Shown: positions 1-6,962 of the stretch, one piece after another | Numbering within the stretch: the first letter of the stretch is position 1 | How the letters are laid out: each line of letters opens with the position of its first letter | Translations under genes and position numbers: made by a program | Notes under the pieces: generated by a model | Seen by the model: the letters and a program-made list of their open reading frames with translations, nothing else | What the model was told of the DNA's origin: nothing | The model's database searches: none | DNA from: Raineyella sp964402325 | GTDB taxonomy: Bacteria > Actinomycetota > Actinomycetes > Propionibacteriales > Propionibacteriaceae | Assembly (NCBI GenBank): GCA_964402325.1 | Contig: CAYOBI010000047.1 | Location: 1-22,319, forward strand | Length of the DNA stretch: 22,319 nucleotides | Reading direction: 5' to 3'

Positions 1-827
1 ACGCTGTCGAAGAAGATGTTCGGCGACTTGCCGCCGAGCTCCAGGGTGACCGGGATGAGGTTCTCCGACGCGTAGCCGGCGATCAGGCGGCCGGTCGAGG
101 TCTCGCCGGTGAAGGCGATCTTGCGGATCCGCTTGCTCGATGCGAGCGGTTTGCCGGCCTCGATGCCGAAGCCGTTGACGACGTTGAGGACGCCGGCCGG
201 CAGCAGATCGCCGATCAGTTCGACGAGTTTGAGGATCGACCACGGCGTCTGCTCGGCCGGCTTCAGCACCACGCAGTTGCCGGCGGCCAGCGCTGGAGCC
301 AGCTTCCAGACGGCCATCAGCAGCGGGAAGTTCCACGGGATGATCTGGCCGACGACGCCGAGCGGCTCGTGGAAGTGATAGGCGTACGTCTGGTGGTCGA
401 TCTCGCTGATCGAGCCCTCTTGCGTACGGATCGCCGAGGCGAAGTAGCGGAAGTGGTCGACCGCCAGTGGCAGGTCGGCGTTGAGGGTCTCGCGGACGGC
501 TTTGCCGTTGTCCCAGGATTCGACGACGGCGAGATCCTCGAGATGGGCTTCCATCCGGTCGGCGATCTTGAGGAGGATGTTCGCGCGATCCGTCGGCGAC
601 GTCCGGCCCCAGGCCGGAGCAGCGGCGTGTGCGGCATCGAGCGCCGCGTCGATGTCCTCGGCCGTGCCCCGTCCGATCCGGGTGAACGCCTGGCCGTTCA
701 CCGGCGAGAAGTTCTCGAAGTAGTCCTTCTTCTTCGGCGCCACCCAGTCGCCACCGATGAAGTGGCCGTACGTGTCCTTGACCTCGATCGTCGAGCCGGA
801 AGTGCCCGGCCGGGAGTACACCGTCAT
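1..827 (-). CDS. NAD-dependent (acet)aldehyde dehydrogenase, ExaC/AldA type, C-terminus beyond window
   Basis: This enzyme oxidises aldehydes, most likely acetaldehyde, to the carboxylic acid with NAD(P)+ in the cytoplasm. The first 275 residues are visible, a little over half of the usual ~500. They read MTVYSRPG..., then FIGGDWVAP, the Rossmann-fold segment with IIPWNFPLLM, GNCVVLKPAEQTP and FTGETSTG, and the LELGGKSPN block holding the general-base Glu (about residue 263). The catalytic Cys lies past the left edge. The ATG at 825-827 is preceded by an AAAGGA ribosome site (835-840 on this strand) with 7-nt spacing. The next gene upstream, same strand, is a GAF regulator of the AcoR-like type often paired with such dehydrogenases. 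A Crp-like palindrome and nested GTTGC/GCAAC repeats lie just upstream. Family assignment is firm. Acetaldehyde as substrate is inferred from overall resemblance. Confidence 0.95.
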   Translation of the reverse strand, partial: MTVYSRPGTSGSTIEVKDTYGHFIGGDWVAPKKKDYFENFSPVNGQAFTRIGRGTAEDIDAALDAAHAAAPAWGRTSPTDRANILLKIADRMEAHLEDLAVVESWDNGKAVRETLNADLPLAVDHFRYFASAIRTQEGSISEIDHQTYAYHFHEPLGVVGQIIPWNFPLLMAVWKLAPALAAGNCVVLKPAEQTPWSILKLVELIGDLLPAGVLNVVNGFGIEAGKPLASSKRIRKIAFTGETSTGRLIAGYASENLIPVTLELGGKSPNIFFDS

Positions 828-866
828 TGCCCTGTCCTTTCGTCCGAACCTCGTTGTCCGGTGGAC

Positions 867-882
867 TGTGATGCTAGTCACG
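867..882. promoter_or_regulatory. Crp/GlxR-like palindrome upstream of aldehyde dehydrogenase
   Basis: TGTGATGCTAGTCACG matches 9 of the 10 arm bases of the Crp-family consensus TGTGA-N6-TCACA. Its centre lies about 47 nt upstream of the aldehyde dehydrogenase ATG. On the minus strand the same bases contain TAGCAT (871-876), a candidate -10 box, so a bound regulator would overlap the promoter core. In Corynebacterium the Crp homologue GlxR controls aldehyde and alcohol dehydrogenase genes; the same role here is inference. Confidence 0.45.
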
Positions 883-887
883 TGAAG

Positions 888-903
888 GTTGCGGCAACGT
901 TGC
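888..903. promoter_or_regulatory. Nested GTTGC/GCAAC inverted repeats, candidate operator
   Basis: Two perfect palindromes overlap: GTTGCGGCAAC (888-898) and GCAACGTTGC (894-903). Together they give three alternating half-sites, GTTGC, GCAAC, GTTGC. They lie between the end of the regulator gene and the aldehyde dehydrogenase start, about 60-75 nt upstream of that start and beside the Crp-like site. The place is right for an activator such as the adjacent GAF regulator. No binding is shown. Confidence 0.4.
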
Positions 904-930
904 ACGGACCCGGGGTCCTGCGGCGCAGGC

Positions 931-2157
931 TCAGCGGCGGCGGCGGACCGGTGCCGGCGCGGCGAGCTCGCGGTCGAGCCGGGCCAGCTGTGCGGCCACC
1001 ATCGGGCGGACCGGCGAACCGGTCGGCAGGTGCTGCAGCTGCGCGGTCCACATCTCCAGGTCGTCGGCGCCGGCCGCGCTCCGGGTCCAGGTCGCCATCA
1101 GGTCGGGCCGGCCACTGTCCAGGACGGCCGCGCGCAGCGACCACTCCAGCTCGTCGCCGAGCGCCTCGACCGCCGGCGACGTGGAGCGGGGGAGCAGCCG
1201 CCCGCCGTACGCCCGCAACGCACCCTCGACGTCGCCGGCCCCGAGGAGCGTACGGACGTCGCACCAGTCCCCGCCGAGACGGGCCCGCAGCCGGTAGGGC
1301 CGCGACTCCAGTACCCCGGGCCCGAGCAGGGCGCGCAGCCGGTTGACCTCGGCCCGGACCGTCGCGTCGCCAACCGGATGCGGGTAGACCAGCTCGGCGA
1401 GTTCGGTCCCGGTCAGCCCCCCGGGGTGCGCCGCCAGGACGACGAGCATCTCGCTGTGCCGCTGACCCAGCCGGACCGCCTGGGACGGGTCGCCGGCAGG
1501 GGTGAGGACCGCCTCGGTGCGACCGAGCACCGCCAGGGTGACGTCGGCCGGTTCGGCGGGCGCCTCCTCGGCCGGGCTCGGCGGCGGGGACAGCCGGGCC
1601 AGCTCGGCCTCGGCCATCCGGGCCGCGGCCCGCACCATCGCGAGGGTCTGGGGGAGTGCGATCTGCGGACCGCCGGTCACGTCGAGGACGCCCAGCACCG
1701 ACCGGGTCCCCGGATGGTGGATCGGCGTGGCCGCGCAGCTCCAGCCGCGGACCGCGTCGAGGTAGTGCTCGCCGCCACGCACGACCAGCGGGCTGCCGAG
1801 CCGCAGCGCGGTGCCGGGCGCATTGGTGCCGGCGACCCGTTCGTCCCAATTGCTCCCGGCGACGAAACCGATCCGTTCCGCCCGCCGCATCGCCACCCGC
1901 GGGCCGCTGACCCAGAGCAGGTGCCCGTCGGCGTCGCCGAGCGCCAGCACCGCGCGGCAGTCGCGCACCGCTTCGCCCAGGACGTCCTCCAGCAGGGGCC
2001 GGACCTGCCCGAGCGGATGTCGGCCGCGCCGGCGCTCCAGCGCGCCGTCGTCGAGGGTGACCGGCGCCGACGCCAGGTCCGCGTCCACACCCGTCGCCGC
2101 GCACCGGGTCCAGGAATCTCTGATCTCGGCGCGCCGGCGCTCCGGGCGTACGGTCAT
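931..2157 (-). CDS. GAF-domain winged-helix transcriptional regulator (AcoR-like sensor half)
   Basis: This is a probable cytoplasmic one-component regulator of the downstream aldehyde dehydrogenase. The 408 residues start at the ATG at 2155-2157, chosen because GAGGAG precedes it by 7 nt; an in-frame start at 2214 lacks such a site. Residues about 55-185 form a GAF sensor with AcoR-type marks: GTNAPGTAL (110-118) and the following GWSCAATPIHHP. A proline/alanine-rich linker (190-205) leads to a winged-helix DNA-binding domain (about 228-293, LGQRHSEMLVVLAAHPGGLT... through TVRAEVNRLRALLG). A helical tail resembling the region after the DNA-binding domain in SARP-like proteins follows. It has no AAA+ domain, so it is not a sigma-54 activator. 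The effector is unknown; an aldehyde, alcohol or acetoin-like molecule is a guess from context. Confidence 0.85.
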   Translation of the reverse strand: MTVRPERRRAEIRDSWTRCAATGVDADLASAPVTLDDGALERRRGRHPLGQVRPLLEDVLGEAVRDCRAVLALGDADGHLLWVSGPRVAMRRAERIGFVAGSNWDERVAGTNAPGTALRLGSPLVVRGGEHYLDAVRGWSCAATPIHHPGTRSVLGVLDVTGGPQIALPQTLAMVRAAARMAEAELARLSPPPSPAEEAPAEPADVTLAVLGRTEAVLTPAGDPSQAVRLGQRHSEMLVVLAAHPGGLTGTELAELVYPHPVGDATVRAEVNRLRALLGPGVLESRPYRLRARLGGDWCDVRTLLGAGDVEGALRAYGGRLLPRSTSPAVEALGDELEWSLRAAVLDSGRPDLMATWTRSAAGADDLEMWTAQLQHLPTGSPVRPMVAAQLARLDRELAAPAPVRRRR

Positions 2158-2202
2158 CGGCCGGCTCCTCATCGTCGGGGATCGGATCACTGGGCGACGG
2201 TG

Positions 2203-2218
2203 TGTGACCCCCATTACA
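2203..2218. promoter_or_regulatory. Crp/GlxR-like site between regulator and aspA
   Basis: TGTGACCCCCATTACA fits TGTGA-N6-TCACA with one arm mismatch (TTACA). It lies in the 235-nt divergent region, 46 nt upstream of the regulator start and about 175 nt upstream of aspA. It overlaps the palindrome at 2216-2230. It would most directly affect the regulator promoter. Confidence 0.4.
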
Positions 2219-2230
2219 CCCCGGGGGTGT
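2216..2230. promoter_or_regulatory. Perfect 15-nt palindrome, candidate operator
   Basis: ACACCCCGGGGGTGT is a perfect inverted repeat (7+1+7) in the divergent region between the GAF regulator and aspA. The one-base centre argues against an RNA hairpin and for a dimeric protein site. Its right side runs into TCGATCACACC, which partly mirrors the GGTGTGTGA on the left. It could be an autoregulatory site of the GAF regulator; this is unproven. Confidence 0.35.
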
Positions 2231-2329
2231 CGATCACACCAGAGCCGGTGCCGCGAGGATCCGACACGAATTCCCGTTTGCCCTTATCGCGGCCGTAATG
2301 CAGGAAATCCCCGGGAAATGCGCGGCGCC

Positions 2330-2335
2330 TAGGCT
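2330..2335 (+). promoter_or_regulatory. Candidate aspA -10 box
   Basis: TAGGCT fits the actinobacterial TANNNT -10 pattern and would place the transcript start near 2342, about 50 nt before the aspA ATG. No convincing -35 is present at the expected distance, so confidence is low. Confidence 0.25.
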
Positions 2336-2392
2336 CACTCCCATCCACCGGACGACACACGGGAATCGGACACTGAGGGAGCCAGGGGACCG

Positions 2393-3856
2393 ATGAAGAC
2401 ACAGGGTGAAGCCATCCGCGGCACGGACGTACGGGACGTGCGGATCGAAGAGGACCTGCTCGGCCGGCGGGAGGTGCCGGCCGGTGCCTATTGGGGGATC
2501 CACACCCTGCGGGCGCAGGAGAACTACCGCATCTCGGGGCGCACCCTCAACGAGCTGCCGCACCTGATCCGCGCGATCGTCCAGGTGAAGAAGGCCGCCG
2601 CCCTGGCCAACCGGGACCTGGGCGTCCTCGACCCGGCCGTCGCCGACGCGATCGTCGCCGCGTGTGACGCGATCCTCGACCAGGGGCGCTGCCTGGACCA
2701 GTTCCCGATCGACCAGTTCCAGGGCGGAGCCGGCACCTCGCTCAACATGAACGCCAACGAGGTCATCGCCAACCTCGCCCTCGAACTGCGCGGCCACGCC
2801 AAGGGCCGCTACGACCTGATCCATCCCAACGACGACGTCAACCGCTCCCAGTCGACCAACGACGTCTACCCGACCGCGCTGCGCCTGGCGGTCCATGCCC
2901 GCACCGAGGACCTGCGCCGGGCCCTCGACGCCCTCGTCGCGTCGTTCCGGGGCAAGGGGGAGGAGTTCGCCGACATCCTCACGATGGGGCGCACCCAGCT
3001 GCAGGACGCGGTGCCGATGACACTGGGGCAGGAGTTCTCCGCCTTCGCGGTCAACCTGCACGAGGAGGACGACCGGCTGGTCACCAACGCCGCCCTGCTG
3101 CTGGAGACCAACCTTGGTGCGACGGCGATCGGGACCGCCCTCAACACCCCGCCCGGCTATCAGGACGCCGTCGTGGCACACCTGCGCGCGATCACCGGCG
3201 CCGACGTCTCCGGGGCACTCGACCTGATCGAGGCGACCTGGGACTGCGGGGCGTACGTGTCGATGCATGCCACGGTGAAGCGTACGGCCGTGAAGCTGTC
3301 GAAGATCTGCAACGACCTGCGGCTGCTCGCCTCCGGCCCCCGGGCCGGGCTGCACGAGATCAACCTGCCGCAGATGGCCGCCGGCTCCTCGATCATGCCG
3401 GCGAAGGTGAACCCGATCATCCCCGAGGTGGTCAACCAGGTCTGCTTCAAGGTGTTCGGCAACGACCAGACGGTCACCTTCGCCGCCGAGGCGGGCCAGC
3501 TGCAGCTCAACGTGATGGAACCGGTGATCGCCGAGGCGACCTTCGAGTCGCTCGAACTGCTGGTCAACGCCTGCGACACCCTGCGCGCCCGCTGCGTCGA
3601 CGGCATCACCGCCAATGCCGACGTCTGCCGGGCGTACGTGGAGCACTCGATCGGCATCGTCACGTACTTCAACGACATCATCGGGCACCGGCTGGGCGAC
3701 GTCGTCGGCCGGCGGGCGGCCCACGAGGGCCGCAGCGTCCGCGAGGTCATTCTCGAGATGGGCCTGCTGAGCACCGCCCAGGTCGACGCGATCCTCACCC
3801 CGGAGAACCTCGCCCGCCCCGAGTATCAGGGCGAGCAGTACCCGGCCGCGTCCTGA
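2393..3856 (+). CDS. aspA: Aspartate ammonia-lyase (aspartase)
   Basis: It converts L-aspartate to fumarate and ammonia in the cytoplasm, normally as a homotetramer. The 487-residue length is only slightly above the family norm. Family marks in order: the N-terminal DLLGRREVPAGAYWGIHTLRA block, QGGAGTSLNMNANEVIAN (110-127), HPNDDVNRSQSTNDVYPTA (144-162), and the fumarase/aspartase signature GSSIMPAKVNP (331-341) with the catalytic Ser loop. The two asparagines of NMNANE fit aspartase better than fumarase, and the close match to aspartases makes fumarase unlikely. The ATG follows AGGGGA. It is divergent from the GAF regulator and followed by two GC-rich hairpins. Fumarate output would suit an organism with a fumarate-reducing or propionate-forming branch, which is inference. 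Confidence 0.96.
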   Translation: MKTQGEAIRGTDVRDVRIEEDLLGRREVPAGAYWGIHTLRAQENYRISGRTLNELPHLIRAIVQVKKAAALANRDLGVLDPAVADAIVAACDAILDQGRCLDQFPIDQFQGGAGTSLNMNANEVIANLALELRGHAKGRYDLIHPNDDVNRSQSTNDVYPTALRLAVHARTEDLRRALDALVASFRGKGEEFADILTMGRTQLQDAVPMTLGQEFSAFAVNLHEEDDRLVTNAALLLETNLGATAIGTALNTPPGYQDAVVAHLRAITGADVSGALDLIEATWDCGAYVSMHATVKRTAVKLSKICNDLRLLASGPRAGLHEINLPQMAAGSSIMPAKVNPIIPEVVNQVCFKVFGNDQTVTFAAEAGQLQLNVMEPVIAEATFESLELLVNACDTLRARCVDGITANADVCRAYVEHSIGIVTYFNDIIGHRLGDVVGRRAAHEGRSVREVILEMGLLSTAQVDAILTPENLARPEYQGEQYPAAS

Positions 3857-3870
3857 GGTAGGTAATCCAC

Positions 3871-3930
3871 GGGGCGGGCCTGCGTCGTCCGCCCCGAAAT
3901 CCCGCCGGCCCGGGCTGCGGCACGCCCGGG
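3871..3930 (+). terminator. Two tandem hairpins after aspA
   Basis: Hairpin 1 is GGGGCGG (3871-3877) pairing with CCGCCCC (3889-3895). Hairpin 2 is CCCGGGC (3909-3915) pairing with GCCCGGG (3924-3930), followed by TTTG. Both stems are perfect 7-mers starting 15 nt after the aspA stop. The U tract is short, as is usual in high-GC actinomycetes. Confidence 0.6.
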
Positions 3931-3931
3931 T

Positions 3932-3979
3932 TTGCACTGGTTGCTCGCAGCTTGTACTATTTAACTATCAACCAAATCC
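3932..3979 (+). promoter_or_regulatory. AT-rich promoter island of the YceI gene
   Basis: TTGCAC (3932-3937) and TACTAT (3955-3960) are separated by exactly 17 nt and would start transcription near 3967, about 50 nt before the ATG. The -10 region lies in an AT-rich island, unusual here, with a repeated ACTAT (3956-3960 and 3964-3968). The ATAGTTAAATAGT seen on the other strand resembles MarR-type boxes, but no MarR gene is nearby. Confidence 0.45.
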
Positions 3980-4018
3980 CCCGGGTTGAGACCTCTTCCA
4001 CACGATTGCGAGATCACC

Positions 4019-4630
4019 ATGAGCTTCTTCAACAAGGCCAAGCGCGCTGAGACCGTCGCCGCTCCCGTCGCCACCGTGGCGACCGACGGCCCGCTGTTCC
4101 AGCTGGACGGCACCTACAACCTGGACCCGTCGCACACCCAGATCGGTTTCGTCGCCCGCCACGCCATGGTGACCAAGGTTCGCGGTCGCTTCGCCGAGTT
4201 CTCCGGCACCGCCTCCACCAAGTCCGGCCTGGTCGACCCGAAGATCGAGGTCACCGTGCAGGTTCCCTCGATCAGCACCAACGACGAGGGTCGTGACGGC
4301 CACCTGAAGTCCGGCGACTTCTTCGACGCCGAGCAGTACCCGACCATCACCTTCGCCTCGACCGAGATCGCCGCGGTGGCGGACGACACCCTGCGCGTCA
4401 CCGGTGACCTGACCATCAAGGACGTCACCAAGCCCGTCACCATCGACTTCGAGTACGCCGGTGCCGCCCAGGATCCGTTCGGCAACCAGCGTGTCGGCCT
4501 CGAGGGCTCGACCGTCGTCGACCGTAAGGAGTTCGGCCTGACCTGGAACGCCGCGCTCGAGACCGGCGGCGTGCTCGTCTCCGACAAGATCACCCTCGAG
4601 TTCGAGATCTCCGCCATCAAGGCCGCCTGA
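4019..4630 (+). CDS. YceI-family lipid-binding-like protein
   Basis: YceI proteins are eight-stranded lipocalin-like barrels that bind polyisoprenoid or amide lipids. Their physiological role in actinobacteria is unsettled. The 203-residue product contains the full domain (about residues 28-200): YNLDPSHTQIGFVARHAMVTKVRGRFAEFSG, the DGHLKSGDFFDAEQYPTITF block, TGDLTIKDVTKPVTIDFEY and GLTWNAALETGGVLVSDKITLEFEI. The N-terminal 27 residues (MSFFNKAKRAETVAAPVA...) are charged and show no signal peptide, so the protein is probably cytoplasmic, unlike periplasmic E. coli YceI. The ATG at 4019 was chosen because the domain and its short leader follow it and the promoter lies about 50 nt upstream; the ribosome site is weak. 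It is monocistronic, closed by a strong terminator. Confidence 0.92.
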   Translation: MSFFNKAKRAETVAAPVATVATDGPLFQLDGTYNLDPSHTQIGFVARHAMVTKVRGRFAEFSGTASTKSGLVDPKIEVTVQVPSISTNDEGRDGHLKSGDFFDAEQYPTITFASTEIAAVADDTLRVTGDLTIKDVTKPVTIDFEYAGAAQDPFGNQRVGLEGSTVVDRKEFGLTWNAALETGGVLVSDKITLEFEISAIKAA

Positions 4631-4646
4631 TCCTCGTTTCTCTCCG

Positions 4647-4677
4647 AAGGGCGCCCCGGGACCACCGGGGCGCCCTT
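4647..4677 (+). terminator. Strong intrinsic terminator after the YceI gene
   Basis: AAGGGCGCCCCGG (4647-4659) and CCGGGGCGCCCTT (4665-4677) form a perfect 13-bp stem with a GACCA loop. It starts 16 nt after the stop codon and is followed by a short T run. Confidence 0.85.
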
Positions 4678-4678
4678 T

Positions 4679-5000
4679 GCGCGTGTCCGGACGTACGCGG
4701 GCTCCCGGTCGGATCCCCTGGTGGCGGCGGGGTCGGGGTGGTGAATGGGAGCCTCCGCCCGATGGTCGGTCCGGCCCACCTCCTCTACGGCCTGATGCTG
4801 CCGGTCCGGTTCAGCTGGGTGGGTGTGGTCCTGCTCCGGATCCGTGCGCCCGGGGCCCGGGGCGGATCCGTCGGACGCTGATTCCGGGCCGCCCGGGCAG
4901 CGCTCCCTGTGTGCCGCCGATGGCTCGGGAAATGAAGCTGTGATCTTCACCGGGTATCCTTGGCCCGGACGATCGGCCGTAGTAACGTTTGGAGGCTCAG
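4679..5000. other. Non-coding stretch before the L,D-transpeptidase gene
   Basis: No convincing gene is present; open frames here lack ribosome sites and family resemblance. It holds an inverted repeat GGATCCG (4838-4844) / CGGATCC (4863-4869) around a GC-rich 18-nt loop. A weak -10 candidate, TATCCT (4955-4960), lies about 40 nt before the ATG. The GGAGG at 4991-4995 is the ribosome site of the next gene. Confidence 0.5.
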
Positions 5001-6209
5001 ATGACCTGGAAGGCCCGTGGCGTCGCCGCACTCGTGGCGATCACCCTCGCCGGGACCGCGAGCGCCTGCGCGCCCGCCAGTTCCTCCTCCGGTCAGGGCG
5101 GTGCCGCCGCCTCGGCGAAGGCGAGCCAGGCGGCCTTCGCCGTCTCCTCCAACGTCGCCGCCGACGCCAAGGACGTCGCAGTCGACACCCTGCTCACCGT
5201 GGCCGCGTCCACCGGCGCACTGGAGGACGTGACCGTCACCGGTGCGGGCACGGACCGCAACGGCAAGGCCGTCAGCACCACGGTCAAGGGCTCCATCGGC
5301 GCTGACGGCACCTGGGCGGCCTCGGAGCGACTCGACCCGGCCACGACCTACACGGTCGTCTCGACCGGCTCGGCCCCCGCGGGCGACGCCTCGGTGACGT
5401 CCACGTTCACCACCGCCGCGCTCTCCCTCAAGCAGCAGGTCTTCGTCACCATCACGAACCAGTCGGGTTCGACGTACGGCGTGGCGATGCCGATCGTCGT
5501 CACCTTCGACCTGCCGGTGACCGACAAGGCCGCGTTCGAGCGGAACCTCAAGGTCACCACCGTGCCGGCGCAGAACGGGTCGTGGGGCTGGGTCTCCGAC
5601 CGTGAGGTGCAGTGGCGTCCGGAGAACTACTTCGAGTCCGGCACCAAGGTGTCCGTGCAGGCCAACCTCAACGGTGTCAGTGCGGGTGAGGGCCGGTACG
5701 GCCAGAACTCCGTGTCGGCCGACTTCTCCATCGGGCAGTCCCGGATCACCAAGGTCGACCTCGCCGCCAAGCAGCTCACCCAGTCGGTCAACGGCCAGGT
5801 CGTCGCGACCATCCCGGTGAGCGGCGGCAAGCCCGGCTCCGAGACCCGCAGCGGCACCAGCGTGGTGATGGAGAAGCTCAGCGAGACCCGGATGGCCTCC
5901 GAGACCGTCGGCATCGCCAACAACTCCCCGGACGGGTACGACCTGAAGGTGAAGTACGCCATGCGGATCACCACCAGTGGCGAGTTCCTGCACGCCGCCC
6001 CGTGGAACTCGGCCTACTTCGGCAAGACCAACCAGAGCCACGGCTGTGTCGGGATGGGGCTCAGCGACGCGCAGAAGCTCTTCGGCATCATCCAGGTCGG
6101 CGACCCTGTCGTGGTGTCCGGCACCGGCCGTTCGCTCGACGACGGCAACGGCTGGACCGCCTGGAACGTCTCCTGGCAGAAGTGGCGGTCCACGTCGGCC
6201 CTGGCCTGA
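5001..6209 (+). CDS. L,D-transpeptidase lipoprotein (YkuD domain, LdtMt2-like)
   Basis: It cross-links peptidoglycan stem peptides (3-3 links) outside the membrane and is the main beta-lactam-tolerant route of this type in actinobacteria. The 402 residues begin at the ATG at 5001, 5 nt after GGAGG; an in-frame TTG at 4989 is less likely. The N-terminus MTWKARGVAALVAITLAG...ASAC is a lipoprotein-type signal with the modified Cys at 23, although the lipobox lacks the usual Leu at -3. A Ser/Ala-rich stalk and bacterial Ig-like domains (to about residue 270) precede the YkuD domain. Its catalytic SHGCVGM motif places Cys349 and His347, with a second His331 as in LdtMt2. Spacing from the YceI terminator indicates its own promoter; an 11-bp stem follows the stop. 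Confidence 0.93.
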   Translation: MTWKARGVAALVAITLAGTASACAPASSSSGQGGAAASAKASQAAFAVSSNVAADAKDVAVDTLLTVAASTGALEDVTVTGAGTDRNGKAVSTTVKGSIGADGTWAASERLDPATTYTVVSTGSAPAGDASVTSTFTTAALSLKQQVFVTITNQSGSTYGVAMPIVVTFDLPVTDKAAFERNLKVTTVPAQNGSWGWVSDREVQWRPENYFESGTKVSVQANLNGVSAGEGRYGQNSVSADFSIGQSRITKVDLAAKQLTQSVNGQVVATIPVSGGKPGSETRSGTSVVMEKLSETRMASETVGIANNSPDGYDLKVKYAMRITTSGEFLHAAPWNSAYFGKTNQSHGCVGMGLSDAQKLFGIIQVGDPVVVSGTGRSLDDGNGWTAWNVSWQKWRSTSALA

Positions 6210-6275
6210 TCCCGCCCCGTACGCCCGTCGGCCGTAAGGTCGCGTCACCGTCCCCCCCACTGAGCACCGTGTGTT

Positions 6276-6309
6276 GAGCGTCCGTCCCGCCCTGTCGTGA
6301 CGGACGCTC
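6276..6309 (+). terminator. Hairpin terminator after the L,D-transpeptidase gene
   Basis: GAGCGTCCGTC (6276-6286) pairs perfectly with GACGGACGCTC (6299-6309) around a 12-nt loop. There is no T tract, so it may rely on the stem alone, as many actinobacterial terminators do. Confidence 0.6.
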
Positions 6310-6487
6310 CGTGCTGTCGTGACGCGGACGCCGCCCCGCCGGTGGCCCGTCCCGGCCCGTGCTGACCCGGCTCCGCTGCGGTGACCCCGCGCCCGCATTC
6401 GGACGATGAACCTGTCGGGTAGCCTCCGCGTACGCGGATCACGGACGACCCGGATCGTCCCGCTCAGGTATCAGTCTGGTGAAGGGC

Positions 6488-6518
6488 TTGACAGGCCCTA
6501 TGTGGGTGGTGTGAAAAT
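6488..6518 (+). promoter_or_regulatory. Candidate transporter promoter with consensus -35
   Basis: TTGACA (6488-6493) is a perfect -35 hexamer. GAAAAT (6513-6518) is the nearest -10 candidate, 19 nt downstream, longer than ideal. The repeat at 6534-6559 begins just past the expected transcription start, where a repressor would block initiation. Confidence 0.4.
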
Positions 6519-6533
6519 ACTTCTTGAGCCCAA

Positions 6534-6559
6534 TGTGACCGTTAACATGACCGCTCACA
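6534..6559. promoter_or_regulatory. Tandem LacI-like operator or extended palindrome
   Basis: TGTGACCGTTAACA (6534-6547) is followed directly by TGACCGCTCACA (6548-6559). The second matches the last 12 bases of the first at 10 of 12 positions, and each has a central CG as in LacI-family operators. The outer arms TGTGACCG and CGCTCACA also mirror each other at 7 of 8 positions. It lies just downstream of a TTGACA promoter and upstream of a sugar transporter, so sugar-responsive repression is a reasonable inference. No regulator gene is in the window. Confidence 0.45.
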
Positions 6560-6862
6560 CGGCAACGGTGGACCTGGAGGGTCCGGGTTTCCGTGCAGTT
6601 CCGCAACCCGCGCAAGGAGGCGAGTGGGGTATGACGCCGGGTATGTTTACAGACCGTCGTGATGCGTTAGTCTTCATGTGTCGAACGACGCCGTCATCTG
6701 TTCATGGATGCGGTTTCTCCTCGTCGCTTCACCCCCGCAGTTCGTCCCGACCCCCTCGCGCCCAGCGCATCGCCGATCGGCCCACGGCCTTCCCTCGCGC
6801 GATCGCCCGGCCGGGGACCCACCACCCCGGCAGCCTCTCGCAGGTCTCCAGCCGGACCAACG

Positions 6863-6962
6863 NNNNNNNNNNNNNNNNNNNNNNNNNNNNNNNNNNNNNN
6901 NNNNNNNNNNNNNNNNNNNNNNNNNNNNNNNNNNNNNNNNNNNNNNNNNNNNNNNNNNNNNN
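6863..6962. other. Assembly gap (100 N)
   Basis: Exactly 100 undetermined bases. It hides the start, ribosome site and signal peptide of the sugar-binding protein. The uniform size of all four gaps suggests a placeholder rather than a measured length. Confidence 0.95.

Larger units (their letters stand above)
6210..6862. other. Long intergenic regulatory region before the sugar transporter
   Basis: This is 650 nt without a credible gene; open frames here have no family resemblance and run into the gap. It contains the preceding terminator, a TTGACA promoter candidate, a repeated operator-like element, and a second weak promoter with TTTACA (6646-6651) and TAGTCT (6668-6673), 16 nt apart. The AT content rises between about 6480 and 6680. 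The start codon, ribosome site and signal peptide of the following gene are not in the visible part, so they lie in the gap. Confidence 0.6.

Noticed and set aside
906..918. GGACCCGGGGTCC palindrome as a terminator of the regulator gene
   Set aside because: The one-base centre cannot form a hairpin loop without losing most of the stem, and no T run follows on the minus strand.
2234..3937. A 567-residue minus-strand open frame over aspA
   Set aside because: It lies opposite a clear aspartase and has the composition of an antisense shadow with no recognisable domain.
4838..4869. GGATCCG/CGGATCC inverted repeat as a regulatory RNA
   Set aside because: The 18-nt loop is itself GC-rich and self-complementary, and nothing links it to a known riboswitch; it may be chance in this base composition.
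4947..6398. A 483-residue minus-strand open frame over the L,D-transpeptidase gene
   Set aside because: It is a shadow of a clear gene with a signal peptide, ribosome site and catalytic motif on the plus strand.
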